A DNA stretch of 64,000 nt from Ilyonectria destructans (Eukaryota; Ascomycota; Sordariomycetes; Hypocreales; Nectriaceae), in assembly GCA_020740775.1 (NCBI GenBank), contig JAHEWK010000001.1:5890001-5954000 (forward strand). The letters are read 5' to 3'. A program made the translations under genes and the position numbers. The notes beneath the pieces were generated by a model that did no database searches, was not told where the DNA came from, and worked only from the letters and a program-made list of their open reading frames with translations. Below are positions 21,495 through 36,300 of the stretch, one piece after another; position 1 is the stretch's first letter, and each line of letters starts with the position of its first letter.

Positions 21495-23273
21495 TTACAG
21501 GAGTGCCAGAGCACCAACAAGACCAGCCATGAGCGCAAAGGCGGGCTGGCTGGCGGCAGCAGCGCCAGTGGGGATGACGGGAGCAGAGGTAGGGGTGACA
21601 GCAGCCTCGGTAGAGACGACAACCGGGGGCTTGGTAACTACCGAAGTCTCGGCAACCGCGACAGTGGTCTCGGGGACGATAGTCTCGACAACAGTACCGC
21701 CGCCAACGGTGTAGATAACCTTGGAGTACTTGGTGTAGACCTCAACGCCGGTAGCGGTCTGGTAGATGGTCTTGATCTCATTGATGGTCGTCTTCACCTT
21801 GGACACGAGGTACTCGGTGGAAGTGTAAATCTTGGTGATAACCTCGCCGTTGACGGTCTTGGTTTCCGTGACGGGGCACAGGCTGATCGAGGTGACGTAG
21901 GCAACATTAACTTCGGTCTTGGTGGTGTCGGGAGCCTTGACATGCTCGTAGATAGTCGTCTTGATAGCCTCCTTTACAACTGAGGTAGTCGTGTAAACAA
22001 CTGTGATCTCCTTGCCCTCAATTGTCTTTGTCTCCGTGACGGGGCAGACAGTCGTATAAGTGGAATACTCGACAGCAGTCTCAGTCTCAATCTCGCCAGG
22101 CTTGGTATAAATGGCATAGGCGGTGGTCTTGACGGCCTCGGTGACCACAGAAGTAGTAGTGTAAACAATAGTAGTTGGCTTGCCTTCAACATACTTGGTT
22201 TCCGTTACAGGGTAGACGGTCGTATAGGTAGAGTACTCGACGTCAACGGCGGTCTTTGTCTCGCCAGGCTTAGTGTGATAGTCGTAGGCAGTAGTCTTGA
22301 TAGCCTCTGTAACCACGGAAGTGGTAGTGTAAACGATGGTAGTTGGCTTGCCTTCGATATACTTGGTCTCGGTCACAGGGCAAACGGTAGTGTAAGTAGA
22401 GTACTCGACAGCAGTCTCGGTCTCTGTGTTACCAGGCTTGGTGTGATACTCATAGGCAGTGCTCTTAACAGCCTCTGTGACAACAGAAGTGGTGGTATAA
22501 ACGACAGTGGTCGGCTTGCCCTCAATCGTCTTGGTCTCCGTGACGGGACAGACAGTGGTGTAAGTGGTGTACTCGACAGCGGTCTCAGTCTCTGTGTTGC
22601 CAGGCTTGGTATAGTAGTCATAAGCAGTGCTCTTGACAGCCTCTGTGACAACGGAAGTGGTGGTATAAACGACAGTAGTTGGCTTGCCCTCAATCGTCTT
22701 GGTCTCCGTGACGGGACAGACAGTGGTGTAAGTGGTATACTCAACAGCAGTCTCAGTCTCTGTGTTACCAGGCTTGGTGTGATACTCATAGGCGGTAGTC
22801 TTGATAGCCTCCTCGACAACGGATGTAGTTGTGTAAACCACAGTGACTTCCTTGCCTTCGACGTACTTGGTCTCCGTCACAGGGCAGACGGTAGTGTAAG
22901 TGGTGTACTCAACATCATGTTCGGTCTTGGTGACATCGGGTCCCTGGACAGTAGTGACGCCGCAGCCATAGCAGTCAGTGACGACGATAGTCGAGGTGGT
23001 GAGTTCCGTGACGCAGTAGGTGCTGCTCAGATGTTAGTCCATGTTCGTTCTCATATCTGAAGAGGCATTTGCAACTTACGTTCCCTCCTTGGTGTAGGTT
23101 GAAGTGACTGGGCAGGTAGTCACTGTGGTGTACGTAGTCAAGGTCTTGGTTCCGCCATGACCTCCACCATAACCTCCACCATAATCTCCGCCATAATAGC
23201 CCTCTCCTCTTTGCTGGACCTCGTTGGCCAAGGCCGAGGTTGCCAGAAACAACAGGGAAGCTCCGAACTTCAT
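21495..23273 (-). CDS. GPI-anchored cell-surface protein with six 56-residue repeats
   Basis: Secreted wall or surface protein. Two exons on the minus strand, 23080-23273 and 21495-23022 (57-base intron with CTAAC-type branch point), giving 573 residues. Residues 1-16 form a signal peptide (MKFGASLLFLATSALA). A Gly/Tyr stretch follows, then Thr/Val-rich sequence with a degenerate first unit. Six near-identical 56-residue units come next, each with the core CPVTETK(T/Y)(I/V)EGK, VVYTTTSVV and TAY.Y.TKPG, although one unit has Tyr in place of Cys. A diverged seventh unit follows, and the protein ends in a Pro/Thr spacer and a hydrophobic tail (QPAFALMAGLVGALALL) typical of a GPI signal. High Thr content suggests heavy O-mannosylation. 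The role could be adhesion or wall structure, but no binding domain is recognisable. The start is fixed by the signal peptide. Confidence 0.88.
21906..22913 (-). repeat. Coding minisatellite, six tandem 168-bp units
   Basis: Six head-to-tail units of 168 bases lie at 22746-22913, 22578-22745, 22410-22577, 22242-22409, 22074-22241 and 21906-22073. A diverged unit follows at about 21738-21905. The second and third units are almost identical in protein. The unit length is a multiple of three, so copy-number change would keep the frame. Confidence 0.92.
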
Positions 23274-26200
23274 TGTGAAGGTGGTTGAGTAATCTCGGTG
23301 AGATTGGGTGAAACGAGAGCAAGCGGTGAAGCAAGGAATTGTATCGGTGAGCGAAGGGATTAAGTAACCTGAACGAAGGAGTTACTCAAGGGTACAGAGC
23401 CGGTCTGGTGTTGGCCGGGAGAAGGAGGTTGGTGGTAATGCAGGAGGTGAAGGAACAAAGGATCCCAGGTTCCGAGGGGGTTGGAGGCATGCTTATATCT
23501 GTAGCTGCTTGAACTGGATGGTCACCTGGGAGAAGAGGGACGGACCAGACCATGACACGGCCATGTCGGTCCAACAGACGGCTTCATTCTCACCCCACCT
23601 CGGGTTGCATTAGACTACTCGGCCCATGCTGCGGAGAAAGAAGCAACAGCGAGGGGGTGGAGTTCTGCCAAGCTGTGATACGACAAACAGAGGTCCAACC
23701 CTACTCGAAGAGGTTGAGGGATGTGGCTGCGGCTAACTGGAGCAACGACATGGCGCATGGGAGGGTGGATGCATTGACGTCGGGCAAGGACTCGGTGGAC
23801 GAGCCATTAGGCGGTTAGACTCAGTTCAGCCAGCCCGTCTGGGGTGGGAAAGATGTGATGTCAGGATTATGCACGGAGCTCGGCGACTTGATGTCAATTA
23901 TGGACTCATATCCAAGAGGCTGGAGGGGGTGCGGCTGGCCGCGCAAGGTTTCGAGGCTTCATCCTGGGCTTGCAGATCTGCAATAGCAGGGCCGAAAGTC
24001 CGACTCCCTGGAGCTCAACAAACCCCTCTATGACATCCACGGGCCCGGCAAGGCTCAGGTGGTGCTAGGCCGGGGCCATAGAAGCCATCGGAACTTGTTG
24101 CACTCGTATTTCTAGACCGGTAGCGGACGGACGGGTGGGAGATGGCAGGAGAACGACGTGAGAACGATGTGACAGAGTAAGACATCGAGTCACTTTGCCA
24201 TGTGCATCATGGCCTTACATAACGTGGTAGGATGGAAAGTAAGATTATGGACGGCTTAGACCTGCCTACTGTTGCACCTGTATATGCATAAGGTGGTGGA
24301 TGCCCAGGCACGCAAATCGAAGCAAAAGGAAATACGGGAAAAAACAACCCAAGCCGGGCACCGAATCAGGATGACAGCTAGAACGGCTCGACAATCCAGG
24401 ATCAGCATGCCTCGGTGCGTGCCTGCTTCGGATCATTGCCAGGTAGAGGCCCAGTTGGCAAGGCCTAGGGCTAGGCTTGCTAGAACCGAGCATGATGAAT
24501 GAGTGGTTTGTTGATGCGGTATGCAGGTTGGATTAACCAGACCCAACCAAACCGTTCTGTAGGATGCACCAAGCATCCAACACCAGTCATCAGCCCCAAC
24601 ACGAGCACTTTTCCGAGTCCATCAAGTCAGAAAGCAGGCGGTGGGAGCCCAAGAGCCCGAGAGCCCGGACCCAAGATACGTGGGAGTCTTCTACGCCACA
24701 GAAAAGAAGCAAGGGAGCAAGGGATAGCGCATAAACCTGCTGTTGTTGATACCATGACAGCTAGCCAGGGAAGCGTAGAGTAGCTACCTGGCATCCTGTG
24801 CTGTACAGTACAGCGGCAAGGCGGCCGGGCGTGAGCAGTGAGGCGTTTTGTTTTGCCAATGGCACTTTGCTCGGGTCGGTTAGTCGATCGCCATCCCAGC
24901 AGTCGCCAATCGACGATTGCCCTCGATGGCCAACGTCTAGGTCCAGTTTAGGTGCCGAGTGGAGCGCGTGACAACGGTGCCATGGTTTCGGAGGGGTGGA
25001 GACCGCATGTAGAGCCATGTAGGAACGGGGACGAAAGCGGAGATCCACGTTGTGATGCCACGGCCGGACGAGACTTGGCAGTCGGCTTCATGGGCCGATG
25101 ATGTGAGAAAGGCGGAGGCGGTCGGGACTTGGCTCTGTGAGCTGGCTTGAGAATGGGTCGACGGGGCAGGGCGGAGAACTCTACCGCCTCGATTCAAAGG
25201 CCGAGCACATTATTGCTTGTTCTGCCATGCCGATGTTGTGCAAGCACTTGCTTGTCTTTGTGTAGGGCAACGCTTGATGGCGGGAGAGTTCTAGCTTCCT
25301 TTCATGGCTTGAGCGATGTTAGGTCAGATAATGGCACAAGTGTGGCTGGCTCAAGCAAAGAAGAAGAAAACACAATAACGGAGAGCCGATGCGGGCGCTC
25401 TCACGGCATATTCGCGGAATCCAGCCCAGGCTCCCCAGGGCCAGGATGACAAGAATTACGAGGTCGCGGTAGGTGCAGCCAATGGGCGTAGACGAAGTGC
25501 AAGCATCGGGACACTGCAGGACTCGGCGTCTGGCCTAGCACAGCAGCAGTGCAGCCACCACGCGCCCTGCGTTGCTGTGTGTATGCATGCTTCTGTGGGA
25601 GCCTGTTTTCGGAGCCGGGATCTGCAGGTGGCCAGGGGATCCCGGGGGCAGGCGAGGAGTTGTCGGGGCGCCGTCCGTGGGCTCCGGGACCTAGGTCGGG
25701 CGAGGCAGAGGAAGAGAGACAGGCTGCGATCCGTAATCTAGGCCAACGGTTCTAAGGCGGCTGAGAGGGTGATGGTGGCGTGTCGTAAAGGTCGCAACCA
25801 GCAGCTGCCACAACAGGCAAATGCCGGGTGCCCAGCGACGAGATGGTGAGGTGGGCAGCTGTGGTGCGAGGAGGAAAAAGGATGGGTTGGCGTTGAATAC
25901 GAGGGAATGCAGCCTCAAGGGTGGCAGCTAGGGATTGACTTTTCCTGGGATACGGGAGGTTGTAGTTGGGATGTAGGTGGTTGGATCATGGTGGATGGAA
26001 GTGGTGGTTGGGTCACGGCGGCGGCTCTAAAGGCCTGAGGAATCAGGAATTCGCCCTGGCCAGGCAGGACACCGCAGCGACTTGCAGCGGGAAGGTCACC
26101 CATCTTTCTCACTCGGCGCACAAAAGATACCTGGTCGCCCGGGCAGCCAACGGCATGGTTACCGCCCCTCGGTTGCACAGCGCTGCGGATTGGAGGGGTG

Positions 26201-28594
26201 GGATTGGAGCTGGGTCCTGGAGCTGCAGATGCGATGCGATGGCTGGTGTTAGTGTGTTAGTGTGGGTTGATGCCGCGAATATGTGTGTGTGTGTGTGGGT
26301 GAGTGAGATATGGGGTTATTTTTTCCGTGAGAATGACATCAGGACTCTACCAGCGGCAGCGGGGCAACTGCTCCAAGCGAAAAAGGATTTAGCATGACTT
26401 GTTGATGACCCATGATGACCGAACGGGTTCGTGTGCCTAAGGAAGAGCAAGAATAAGCCCGGACCTCGCTTTCTATTCCGCACCAGCACGTCCCACACCA
26501 GGTGGAGGAGATGAATGCGCTGTTGCTTTGTTGGATCTAATGCTACTTGCTGTCACTGCCGTGTCTGTGCCGCCAGCCACCTTTCCCACCTCTCCACCAG
26601 GTCCCATCGAGGCTCGTCCCCAGCTACAAGGTCCTTGAATCCGGTCGCTTGCAGAGTTGCAGTCACAGTCCGACTGCAGGGTGAGCGAAGCCCGCGTCCA
26701 CACAAAAGAAAGTATCCCGGAAAATCTAGTCGGGGGGCAAAATGCATGAGGCCCTGTATTATGCCGTCCGCATGTAAGGCGTGTAACAGGGAGAGACAAG
26801 TCAGGTCGAGAGGCTAGAGGCGAGATCCCGTGCTACCCGGTCCGTTGCCTGGCGATCCCTGACAGTGGGTTTTCAGCTGCGTATTGATATTCGATTTTCT
26901 TCTCTTTGCCCGCTCTCTTGGTCTCTTTCTTTTTCGCATGGCATCTCATCTCTTCCCGCTTCCATCACATTGAAATCGCATCGATGGGATCCTATGAATA
27001 GAAACCTTAGTGCCCACCCCCACCAACACACGTGTGAGTGCACCGCTGGCTGCTAGGGCAAAACGCCTTGTCCCCCAGCGCTAGCCTCCCCTGGGCTTAG
27101 CTGGAGCAATTGCCGTGTGTTTGCCCCTGAAAGCCACTGGCCCCTCAGGCCCCTTACAGCGGCTTTTAGGCTTTGGTGCCTCTGACGTGCTTTTGGGCCA
27201 CTTTAGACCACGGCTGTACTGGAGGCGTGTGCGTACCCAAAAAGCACGGAGAGTGTCCCATGGTCCCCTCTGCCCGTCAACTGGCTGGCTCTCTCTCCAC
27301 CTCAATCAGCAATCTGAATGAACAAGTCCATTTCCGTCGAATAAGAACAATTCATAAGCCGTGGCGGTAACCATACTGCCATGCTTAATGCCACCAATAT
27401 CAGCACAATGTATCAGCATCAGCTGGGAATTCTTGGCTCAAGCCCGCTCCGCGTATCGACCAAGAGTAAGGGACCCTTCCGCCCCCTCCTCCACTAACTG
27501 ATCGCCAATACGACCAGCCATGAGCATGCAGCCTAGATTCTAGGCTCGGTCCATTATCAATGATATCCCCGGCGTGTCCGAGCGTCGGATGTCGCCTTTC
27601 TCGTATTGCCTCCCTATTCATTCTCCCGTCATGAGGCTTTTGACCTCGTCACGAGTCGGATGGGCAACCGATGGCCGGCCCGTATCTAGTCCCCGGGAGC
27701 TGAAGAGCAATACACTCTATGTTGTGCAGGGTAACATGAAACTTACTCTCTTCAGAGCCAACCTACGTCTCAATTCCTAGGGATCCAGTGTTCAAACCGG
27801 GCCGTCAAAGAGTTTTGCTGGCGTCGTATTGCATTAGGCGTTTGCTACCCGCAGACGCGCTAAAGTCTCACTGCAGCTCCAATCTTAAAAGGTGAGTTCG
27901 AATGCCATTACCTCCAAGTAGCATGTTCAGCTTGTAAGCCTCACCTGATGCTGTAACTCTCAACAACCGTGAACTGGGTGAGAAATCGGTTCATGTCCCA
28001 AGCCAGTTAATGATCATAACAATCGCCTGTGTGGTTCTTCGCTGCTTCTCCGGTGTATCAAACTCATTAATTAGCATTGACTGGGAACTGTCTGGCCTTT
28101 CAGGATGTCCTGCTAGACGTCAGCTCTTTGCGGGTGTTTGCCAAACCATCACGTCTTTTAGATCTTACGTTCGCGATGTGTCGTCCGAATTGGCCTTGGG
28201 TACCGGCCCACCTGAGCTTTGCTAAAGGAGACATTTATCAACGTTATTAACCAAACTATTCTGTCGAGCCTACATATTAGTACTCTAACAGACTGCACGC
28301 ACAACACACAATTGTGTGGTTGAAATCGTTCCAATGGGGCTTTTATGCCATACCGTCACAGGTAATGTTGGTCAAATTTCCAGAATTTAAACTGTAGACA
28401 CATGGAGCTCAGATAACGGATCCTTGAGGACTGTTCATTATTCAAGTATGACTGCTTTTACTTATTTTCCCCAACCTGGCCTTGTAGTCAGCCATGTATA
28501 CGATTCCTTACATCCTAGTGACATGGGTTTCCCTTGGTCTCTGTATCCTTCAAAACGCAAAGTCTGGGAATTTAAACTCCGACCCTCTGGCGCT
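23274..28594. other. 5.3-kb gene-poor region
   Basis: I cannot support any gene. Open frames on both strands are short, G+C-driven and unlike known proteins. The first few hundred bases are the promoter of the repeat wall protein gene. A GT microsatellite lies at 26281-26298. I scanned by eye for tRNA B-box sequences and found none with a plausible cloverleaf. Long upstream regions are common for wall-protein genes, but nothing here proves regulation. Confidence 0.5.
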
Positions 28595-30005
<1,411 letters not shown>

Positions 30006-30887
30006 TGTGTATGTCGGTAGTTCGCTCAAAGGTGCAGCAATTGCTCTTCTCTAGGCGGTCTGGACGAGCTTGTTTGGTTATGTTTAATTTTGGGTTTCCT
30101 GTGGTTTGCTGCTCTCTGGTAAAATGCTGCCCCGCCTCAACCACCAAAGTTCTACCCCACCTGCCGAGATCGGAGGCCCATGGAGCTCCCGGTCTCCGGC
30201 TCGTCGCTCAGTAGCCGGCTCGGCCCTTTGCGGGATTGCCGGACATTGCCTAAAGAGGACGATAGCTCGGCGGGAAGACGGAACCAATATAGGGTAGATG
30301 GCTAGGTTGACAGTGGGTGTTGGTCTCAAGATTTATTCAAACCTGCAAGCTATCTAGCATCACCTCAGTGACCACAAAGATGATCGGAAACGTTGCCAAG
30401 ATTCCCACGCTTCTGTAACACACACACCTGTAATATGTGCTGCCCCAAATCCTTCGGAGCGGGGTCACCGCATCCAAACCCTCACGTTCCGTCTAGCCAC
30501 AGTCGGTGACAACTCCCGTCCTCTGATACGTCTGTCGTGGGCTGACCTCTCACCTTTGGCCCCTCAGGTGGAGCTTCGTCTGAGACGACTGGAGCGATAA
30601 ATCACCCCTCCCTTAAACCACAGCACCCGCCTCACCTCTAGCCACGTCGACTGCATTGATGCCCATATTCGTCACCGCTCTTGGTCATTGGCCTACAGGG
30701 CTGCGTCATCCGCGCCTGGTGAGTTAGGGTATCATCTGGGTGCATTTACTACATACCCCAATATGTACGGCGGGAGCCCTCTCTTGTCTTTTTCATCCTC
30801 ATCGTCATACACCAAAGATATATTCAAAGTATTTCGTTCCGGCATTTCTTCCTTTTTTATTCCTTCATTTATTGAACTCGTGGTCTC
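30006..30887. other. Spacer upstream of the dehydrogenase relic
   Basis: I see no gene. It contains the former promoter of the isopropylmalate dehydrogenase relic and the 3' flank of the PHD-finger gene. Confidence 0.5.
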
Positions 30888-33377
30888 TCATCGAAATGAC
30901 CTGAATGACTTGCTTGCCAGCGGAGACGGCCCACCCTTCACATTCCCTCGCCCAGTATCTCGCAACCGGCCTCCCCGCATGTTCGGCGTGTTTGCACAAA
31001 ATGCGCAAATGTAAACTCTTGGGAGCGTCCGCCGGGTGATGTTGATACATTTGCCATGGAGCCACATCTCACAGGACTCACTGCTTGCGTGTCAGTTCAA
31101 ACTCAGTTTACTTCTTGGTTCGTCGTCACGGGGACGCTTAAGCAGGGTGTTGTTGAACATACCATTGAACCATAAAGCCGTCTCCCTCCTCAGATGCCTT
31201 CCGGTTACAGACACATCGGATGTCTTGTCTGTCCGTCAACAGGCTCGACTCTGTGAGGTTTGACGGCGAGATGGTGTCACCACGAAAGCTCCCGAGATTG
31301 TTGGTCTGCAGGTACCGCTGTGTCCTTGCGCCTCCCATCTGATTCGATCGCTTCTGGCGATCCTCAATCACTTTTCGCAACTCACTCGTTGCGTCTCCCA
31401 CCTTGTCATGGTGCTCATTCATGACCGTCTCCGCCTCACTCTCCGCCTCGTGCTGGGACCCGCCATCCATGGCGAAACTGCTCGTGCTCCTATCACTGAC
31501 GCTTCGTCTTGACGAGTGAAAAATGGAGCCCACGGGCCTCAAGGGGTCGGGGAGGGCAAAGGATGCATTGAAAGAGTTGGTTCGGCTTGGGATAATTATG
31601 GGCTCGTCATCTGTCGATGAGTCGTCTCCTGATGAAAAGCCCTCTGTATGACTCCTCTCACGAGAAGTTCGCCGGTGGCTAACAGTACCGTCCAAGTCAC
31701 GCTCACCATGCAGGATCGTCGTCTCGGCGCGGGCTCGTCCACGAGAATCGATTGTGAACCTCACCGATGTGCGGGTTCGAGGCTGCGGCGCCGTCTCAGG
31801 TATCGACGCAAGGCCCGATAGTCGGTGCTGGCTCTTGAGAGGGGATGCTCTTCCCGAAGGGCGGGCCATGGGCCTTGCAGACTCGACGCTAGACGTGCTA
31901 CTCGCCTGCGAGACTGGCCGGGCAGCGGGGGCTAACTTTGGGAGCACCGGTCGGTTTTGAGTCCGCCTTCCCCTGCTCTCGCTCACGCTTCGATTGAGTC
32001 CCGGTCGGTTGGATTTGACAGGGGAACTGGCGAAAGAACGATCTGGCACCGCACCCAATCTCATGTCCTTGGCACTAGCCGATCGGCGGAGTTCATCCCC
32101 AATTGGTGTCCTGGACCCGGACTCCGCGATTGCTGCTTCGGCTGACCCAGACATTGTCACAGGCATGAAACTCGCCTCCATAGCGGAGGTTTGAGGTCGA
32201 CTAAAGAGCAGCCCAGGATCCACCGCATCTCCAGGGGCCATTATACCAAACGGATCGTCCATGGATGCAGCAAATGCAGCAGACATGGCAGCGCTTGCGG
32301 CTGTCGTGCTTGGATGCGAAACCAAGGGTTTGGGGGCGAGGATACGTTCTTGTCGAAGCGGCTGCATGTTCCCCTGGTTCGTCGACGGCATCGGTGCGCT
32401 CGGGTCCTGGAATAACTGGATCTCGCTGTTCCAGTCAAAAGATCCCGTATGACGATGGGAGTGTGCGGGAGTCGTCTGGAAGACGTTTGACGGAGGCGCA
32501 CTAAAGTCCAAGTCCATACCCATGGTTGAAGGGTCCCAGAAGTTAGCAGGCGCACCGGCCGGCGCCGACATAGGATATCCAAACATGTCGCCGGAGGCGG
32601 CCATCAGGGCAGCAATGTCATGCTGCTGTGAGGCCCCGGTAAAATCAGGCTGGCCGAAGCTCTGATCATTTTGCATAGTGATCTTTGGAGCAAGCTTCCG
32701 CTCTCCCCTGCGGCCAGTAGGCGGAGGTGTCGCGGTTTGCGTAGGCTCCGATTCAGTGACAGTACCCCTCCGTGCCTTCTTTAACGACGACGGGGGCTGC
32801 TTGGACGGGTCTGGGCTCGGCAGAGAGTCAAACTCGGCGGTGTATTCTTTGGGGACGGTTATCGAATTCGGAGATGAGGCTAGGCGGCGAGATGGATCGA
32901 CCGGAGGCAAGGGCAGACTGGGATTGGGCGAGAAGTGATTAACATGAGTTGCGATCTCGGCCGCGAGGCCCTCGGCGGAGAGCAGTCTCTTGTGACGGGT
33001 GGCAGGCGTGGCCGGGCCGAAGTCAACAAAGGGACCCTGGGAGCCGCGGAGGTTTCCCGGGGTCGAGTTGAAGACGGAGTAGTCCTCGGCGAAGCGCGGT
33101 GTCCAGCCCCCGGCGTCGGTGAAGGAGCCTTGGTTGAGCTTGGGAGTCTCGAAGACAGGACTGGGGAAGACAGCGGAGGTCGGGGTTTGTTTAGGTGTTG
33201 GGGGACGAGGGTTCAGATCGGCGAAGCTGCAGGACAGGGGACTCGGTCAGCCTTTGTAAAGGGGCGGGTCGGAGGCGAGGGTATCAAGGTCGGTCGGTGG
33301 TAGGCAATAGATAGGTATGGAAGGTATTGAAAGTATGGAAAGTAATCTTGCCTGGTAGCCAGTTGATCCCCGCTCAT
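30888..33377 (-). CDS. PHD-finger nuclear protein
   Basis: Probable chromatin reader of about 760 residues. Three exons on the minus strand: 33352-33377, 31163-33226 and 30888-31080. The first exon codes only MSGDQLAT and part of a Ser. Its donor is GC (AG|GCAAGA), making intron 1 (125 bases) a GC-AG intron; the join yields SFADLNPRPPTPKQTP. Most of the protein is disordered and rich in Ser/Pro/Arg. The C-terminal PHD finger is split by the second intron (82 bases): C680 and C682 (CVCNRK), C697 and C700 (MVQC-ESC), H705 and C708 (WLHGKC), C722 and C725 (CAFC), a complete C4HC3 set. PHD fingers commonly bind methylated or unmodified histone H3 tails; the target here is unknown. Without splicing the finger would be truncated, which supports the intron. 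Confidence 0.86.
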
Positions 33378-36300
33378 AGCAACTTTGATTGTGAATCATA
33401 CAGGCCAGATCGGACCCAGCACTGTCGGTGCAAAATTCGGTTCACGAGGTGGTGGGAACCAATTCACGGGGCGCCTTGGCAAGTCGAAAAGCACCTCAGC
33501 AGCAATGAAAGCACATGTAACGGAAGGTCGGAGAGGCGAGAACAGGACAGGAATAGGTATAGGTATGTAGTCGTGGACGGGACGATAGGATCAAGCGCAA
33601 CGGGTGGCCGGGACAGGACAGATGGAGGTCTAAGATTTTCGGTCGTCGGAGGTCATTATCGAAGGTCGTAGATGATCATGGCAGGACGGGAATCAACACA
33701 TTAAAGTCTAGAACTGCGTGCCAAAGGACAGCGGTCAGCTTCAGTAGGCGGCGGGACGGAGGAGCGATGCGAGGGAAGGGAGGGAATCGGGACGGAGACG
33801 GATCAGGGCGCCCCGGGGCAGAAAGAGGAGGGGCAGGGAAAGGGAGGGACGGATACGGACATTGAGAGCGGAAGCGGGAACGAGGGAGACGGGACAGGAT
33901 AGGATAGGATAGGATAGGACAGGGAGAGAGGGAAGACAAACACAAAAGGCACCGTTGCCCGAAGAGAAAAAAAGTAGCCGGTTGTAGATTTGCAAGACGT
34001 GGAGTCTTGCTAAAGGGAGACAAGCAGGCAGCCAGACGACAGACAGATAGACAGACTTGTCTTTTGGAGTCGACGGGGGGACAGCCAATGGAGGAGGGAG
34101 AGCGAGAGTAGCGAGAGTGGGAGAGTGACCCGGCGACAATGGGAGTCCAGGGCTGTGAATCTCGAGGCGACAGAGCCTAGCAAGTGGTGATAGCCAAGGT
34201 AAGGTCGGTCGGTACTGGTAGGTCACGCCGTCTCTTTGGCTGCTCCTCTCTCTTGGCTCTGGGGCGTTGCTACGACGGAGCTGGTGTGTGTGTCGTGGGG
34301 CTCGGCGTCGTTAGTTTAGGCAGAAGAAGGGGCCCGGTCCATTGACTCGGTAAATTTCATGGCCAAGCACGCGAGGATCGAGGATGGATTGGACGGTTGG
34401 ACGCAGTGGATTATCGGCCGGCCTACCCTACATAAGGTATGCATGTGCGGAGGTACCTACCTAGCATCGAATCAATGGTACTTAGGTACTCGACTGGTTC
34501 ACCCGTTTTTGTTGGCTGTTTGGCCGTCTCTCTGTGTCTGACTGTCTGTTGGTTTGTTGGTCTGTTGGTCTGTTCTGTTGGCGGGCCACTCACGTCAATG
34601 ACGGCACGAGAGAGTCGCAGTCCCACGTAAATCCCCTGGCTGAGCGGGCAACATCCCGTCCTCCGCTGAGCCAGCCCAAAAACGCACGGAACTGGGGACA
34701 AACAAAGACAAACATGCACTTGACCAGAGGCACAGTCACTAAGCGGCACAAGCGCAGCCCGGCAACATGCACAAACAGCCCAGCAGTCCCCTGACGAGCG
34801 CCGACTTGACGAGCTTCGGTTGGTGGGCAATTCGTTAGGGGGGTCGGGGCTTCAGGTGGCCCCGGGGGTGCCCGTTTCCAGTGGAGAGCGCCACCGCTGC
34901 AGCGCCTCCAGCGGCCGTCCCGTAGCCAACCAACCGCTGGAAACCTTCCTTTGTACCCCCACTCGGAACCTCCCCTCCCAGCCCCTCGACGAGACGGGAC
35001 ACGAGCAATGCCGCTTTTTGGGTGAGCTTTACTCCGAAGCAGGCAGTGTCTAAGACATGCCGGCACTCAGCACAGGCCATCCTCCTCCTTGCATAAGTCT
35101 TTATCGATTGTCACCGTTAGTACTACGTTTTAAACTATCGTCGCTCACTTGAGAGGTCTGCGATGACTCCGTAATGACAGTCCGAGTTCAGACAATAATA
35201 CGTGCCTTATCGTCTCTGATACTGAGAAGTTTCCGGCTGAAACAGAGAAAACACTTGATGCAATGGCGAAAATGCCAAGAGACCAACAGCGCTGGTGCGC
35301 ATCAAGGGCGTTTCCGATGTGAGGCGTTTCGGACTCGAGAGTCATTAATGTCTGCCGTTGCAATGCTCATGACCTATTATTAAAAATACTCAACCAAGCT
35401 AGCACATGGTAACGTGGAGTTTTGTTGGTCTGCTCGTCATAAAGACAGTGCCTGCATTCAGCTGTTTTAGTCCAACTCATCACCTCCAACACTTGTTCTC
35501 AGTTGGCAATCTGTACTCACGAGTTACTATCTATGAAGGGTTGTGTTGGAAGATATTCTATGAAGTTCGAATCTGATCCATGAATTACTAGCATCCAAGG
35601 GAATAATAACTCGTGTGCTGCTTCCGCGCGGCCAATAAACTCAATCCCATGTTCACATTAACGCATGGAGCCATGGAATCCTAGGCTCGGCATGGGTAAA
35701 GAGAGGGCAAAAAACGTCAAGCAACAGAGTTTAAGCACCAAATCTTCCTCCATGGTTTGTCTTACTAATGGTTTGTGTTCCTCATGTTGTATTGTGAGGG
35801 TTGCCGAACCTTTCGGATTGAATCGCCATGCTCAATGCCAAGTATTCTATCTACCATCAGCTCTGGGATTCAAATGCCAACCAAGGACTGGGAGTTTAAC
35901 AAAAAACATGTGCCTAACTTGTCGCCTTGGTTTTGCAGCTGGCGTACTTTAGTTGTGTTGCTCGTTTCCTCATTTGTTGCTATGTTTGACGACTTTAGAA
36001 CACCCGTCTGGACATTCCGGCATGGTCTTGTTCACGCACGAAATCCCCATCAGTGTTTCAATGATTTCAAAGTCTCCGGTATATGCACGTGTAAATTCCT
36101 ATCGATATGAATGGGCTACAAATCAGAAAAACTCTCAAAGATATCTTAACCAGCCTAAGGGTACACGGTATGGTGTCAAGATGGGTGACGAAAATACTAA
36201 GATATACACATCGAAACCTCACTGAGAGTCTACTGTGCTGGATTTTGCGCTCGAGTCGTAGAGGGATTATGCTTAAAGTCTTGTTAAAGACCGAAGGACT

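Noticed and set aside
22275..23060. 261-codon plus-strand frame across the repeat wall protein
   Set aside because: It is repetitive only because it lies opposite the 168-bp repeats. The minus strand has a signal peptide and GPI tail and is clearly the coding one.
27780..27920. GTTCAAACC and GTTCGAATG, resembling tRNA B boxes
   Set aside because: No matching A box at the right distance and no cloverleaf could be drawn by eye.
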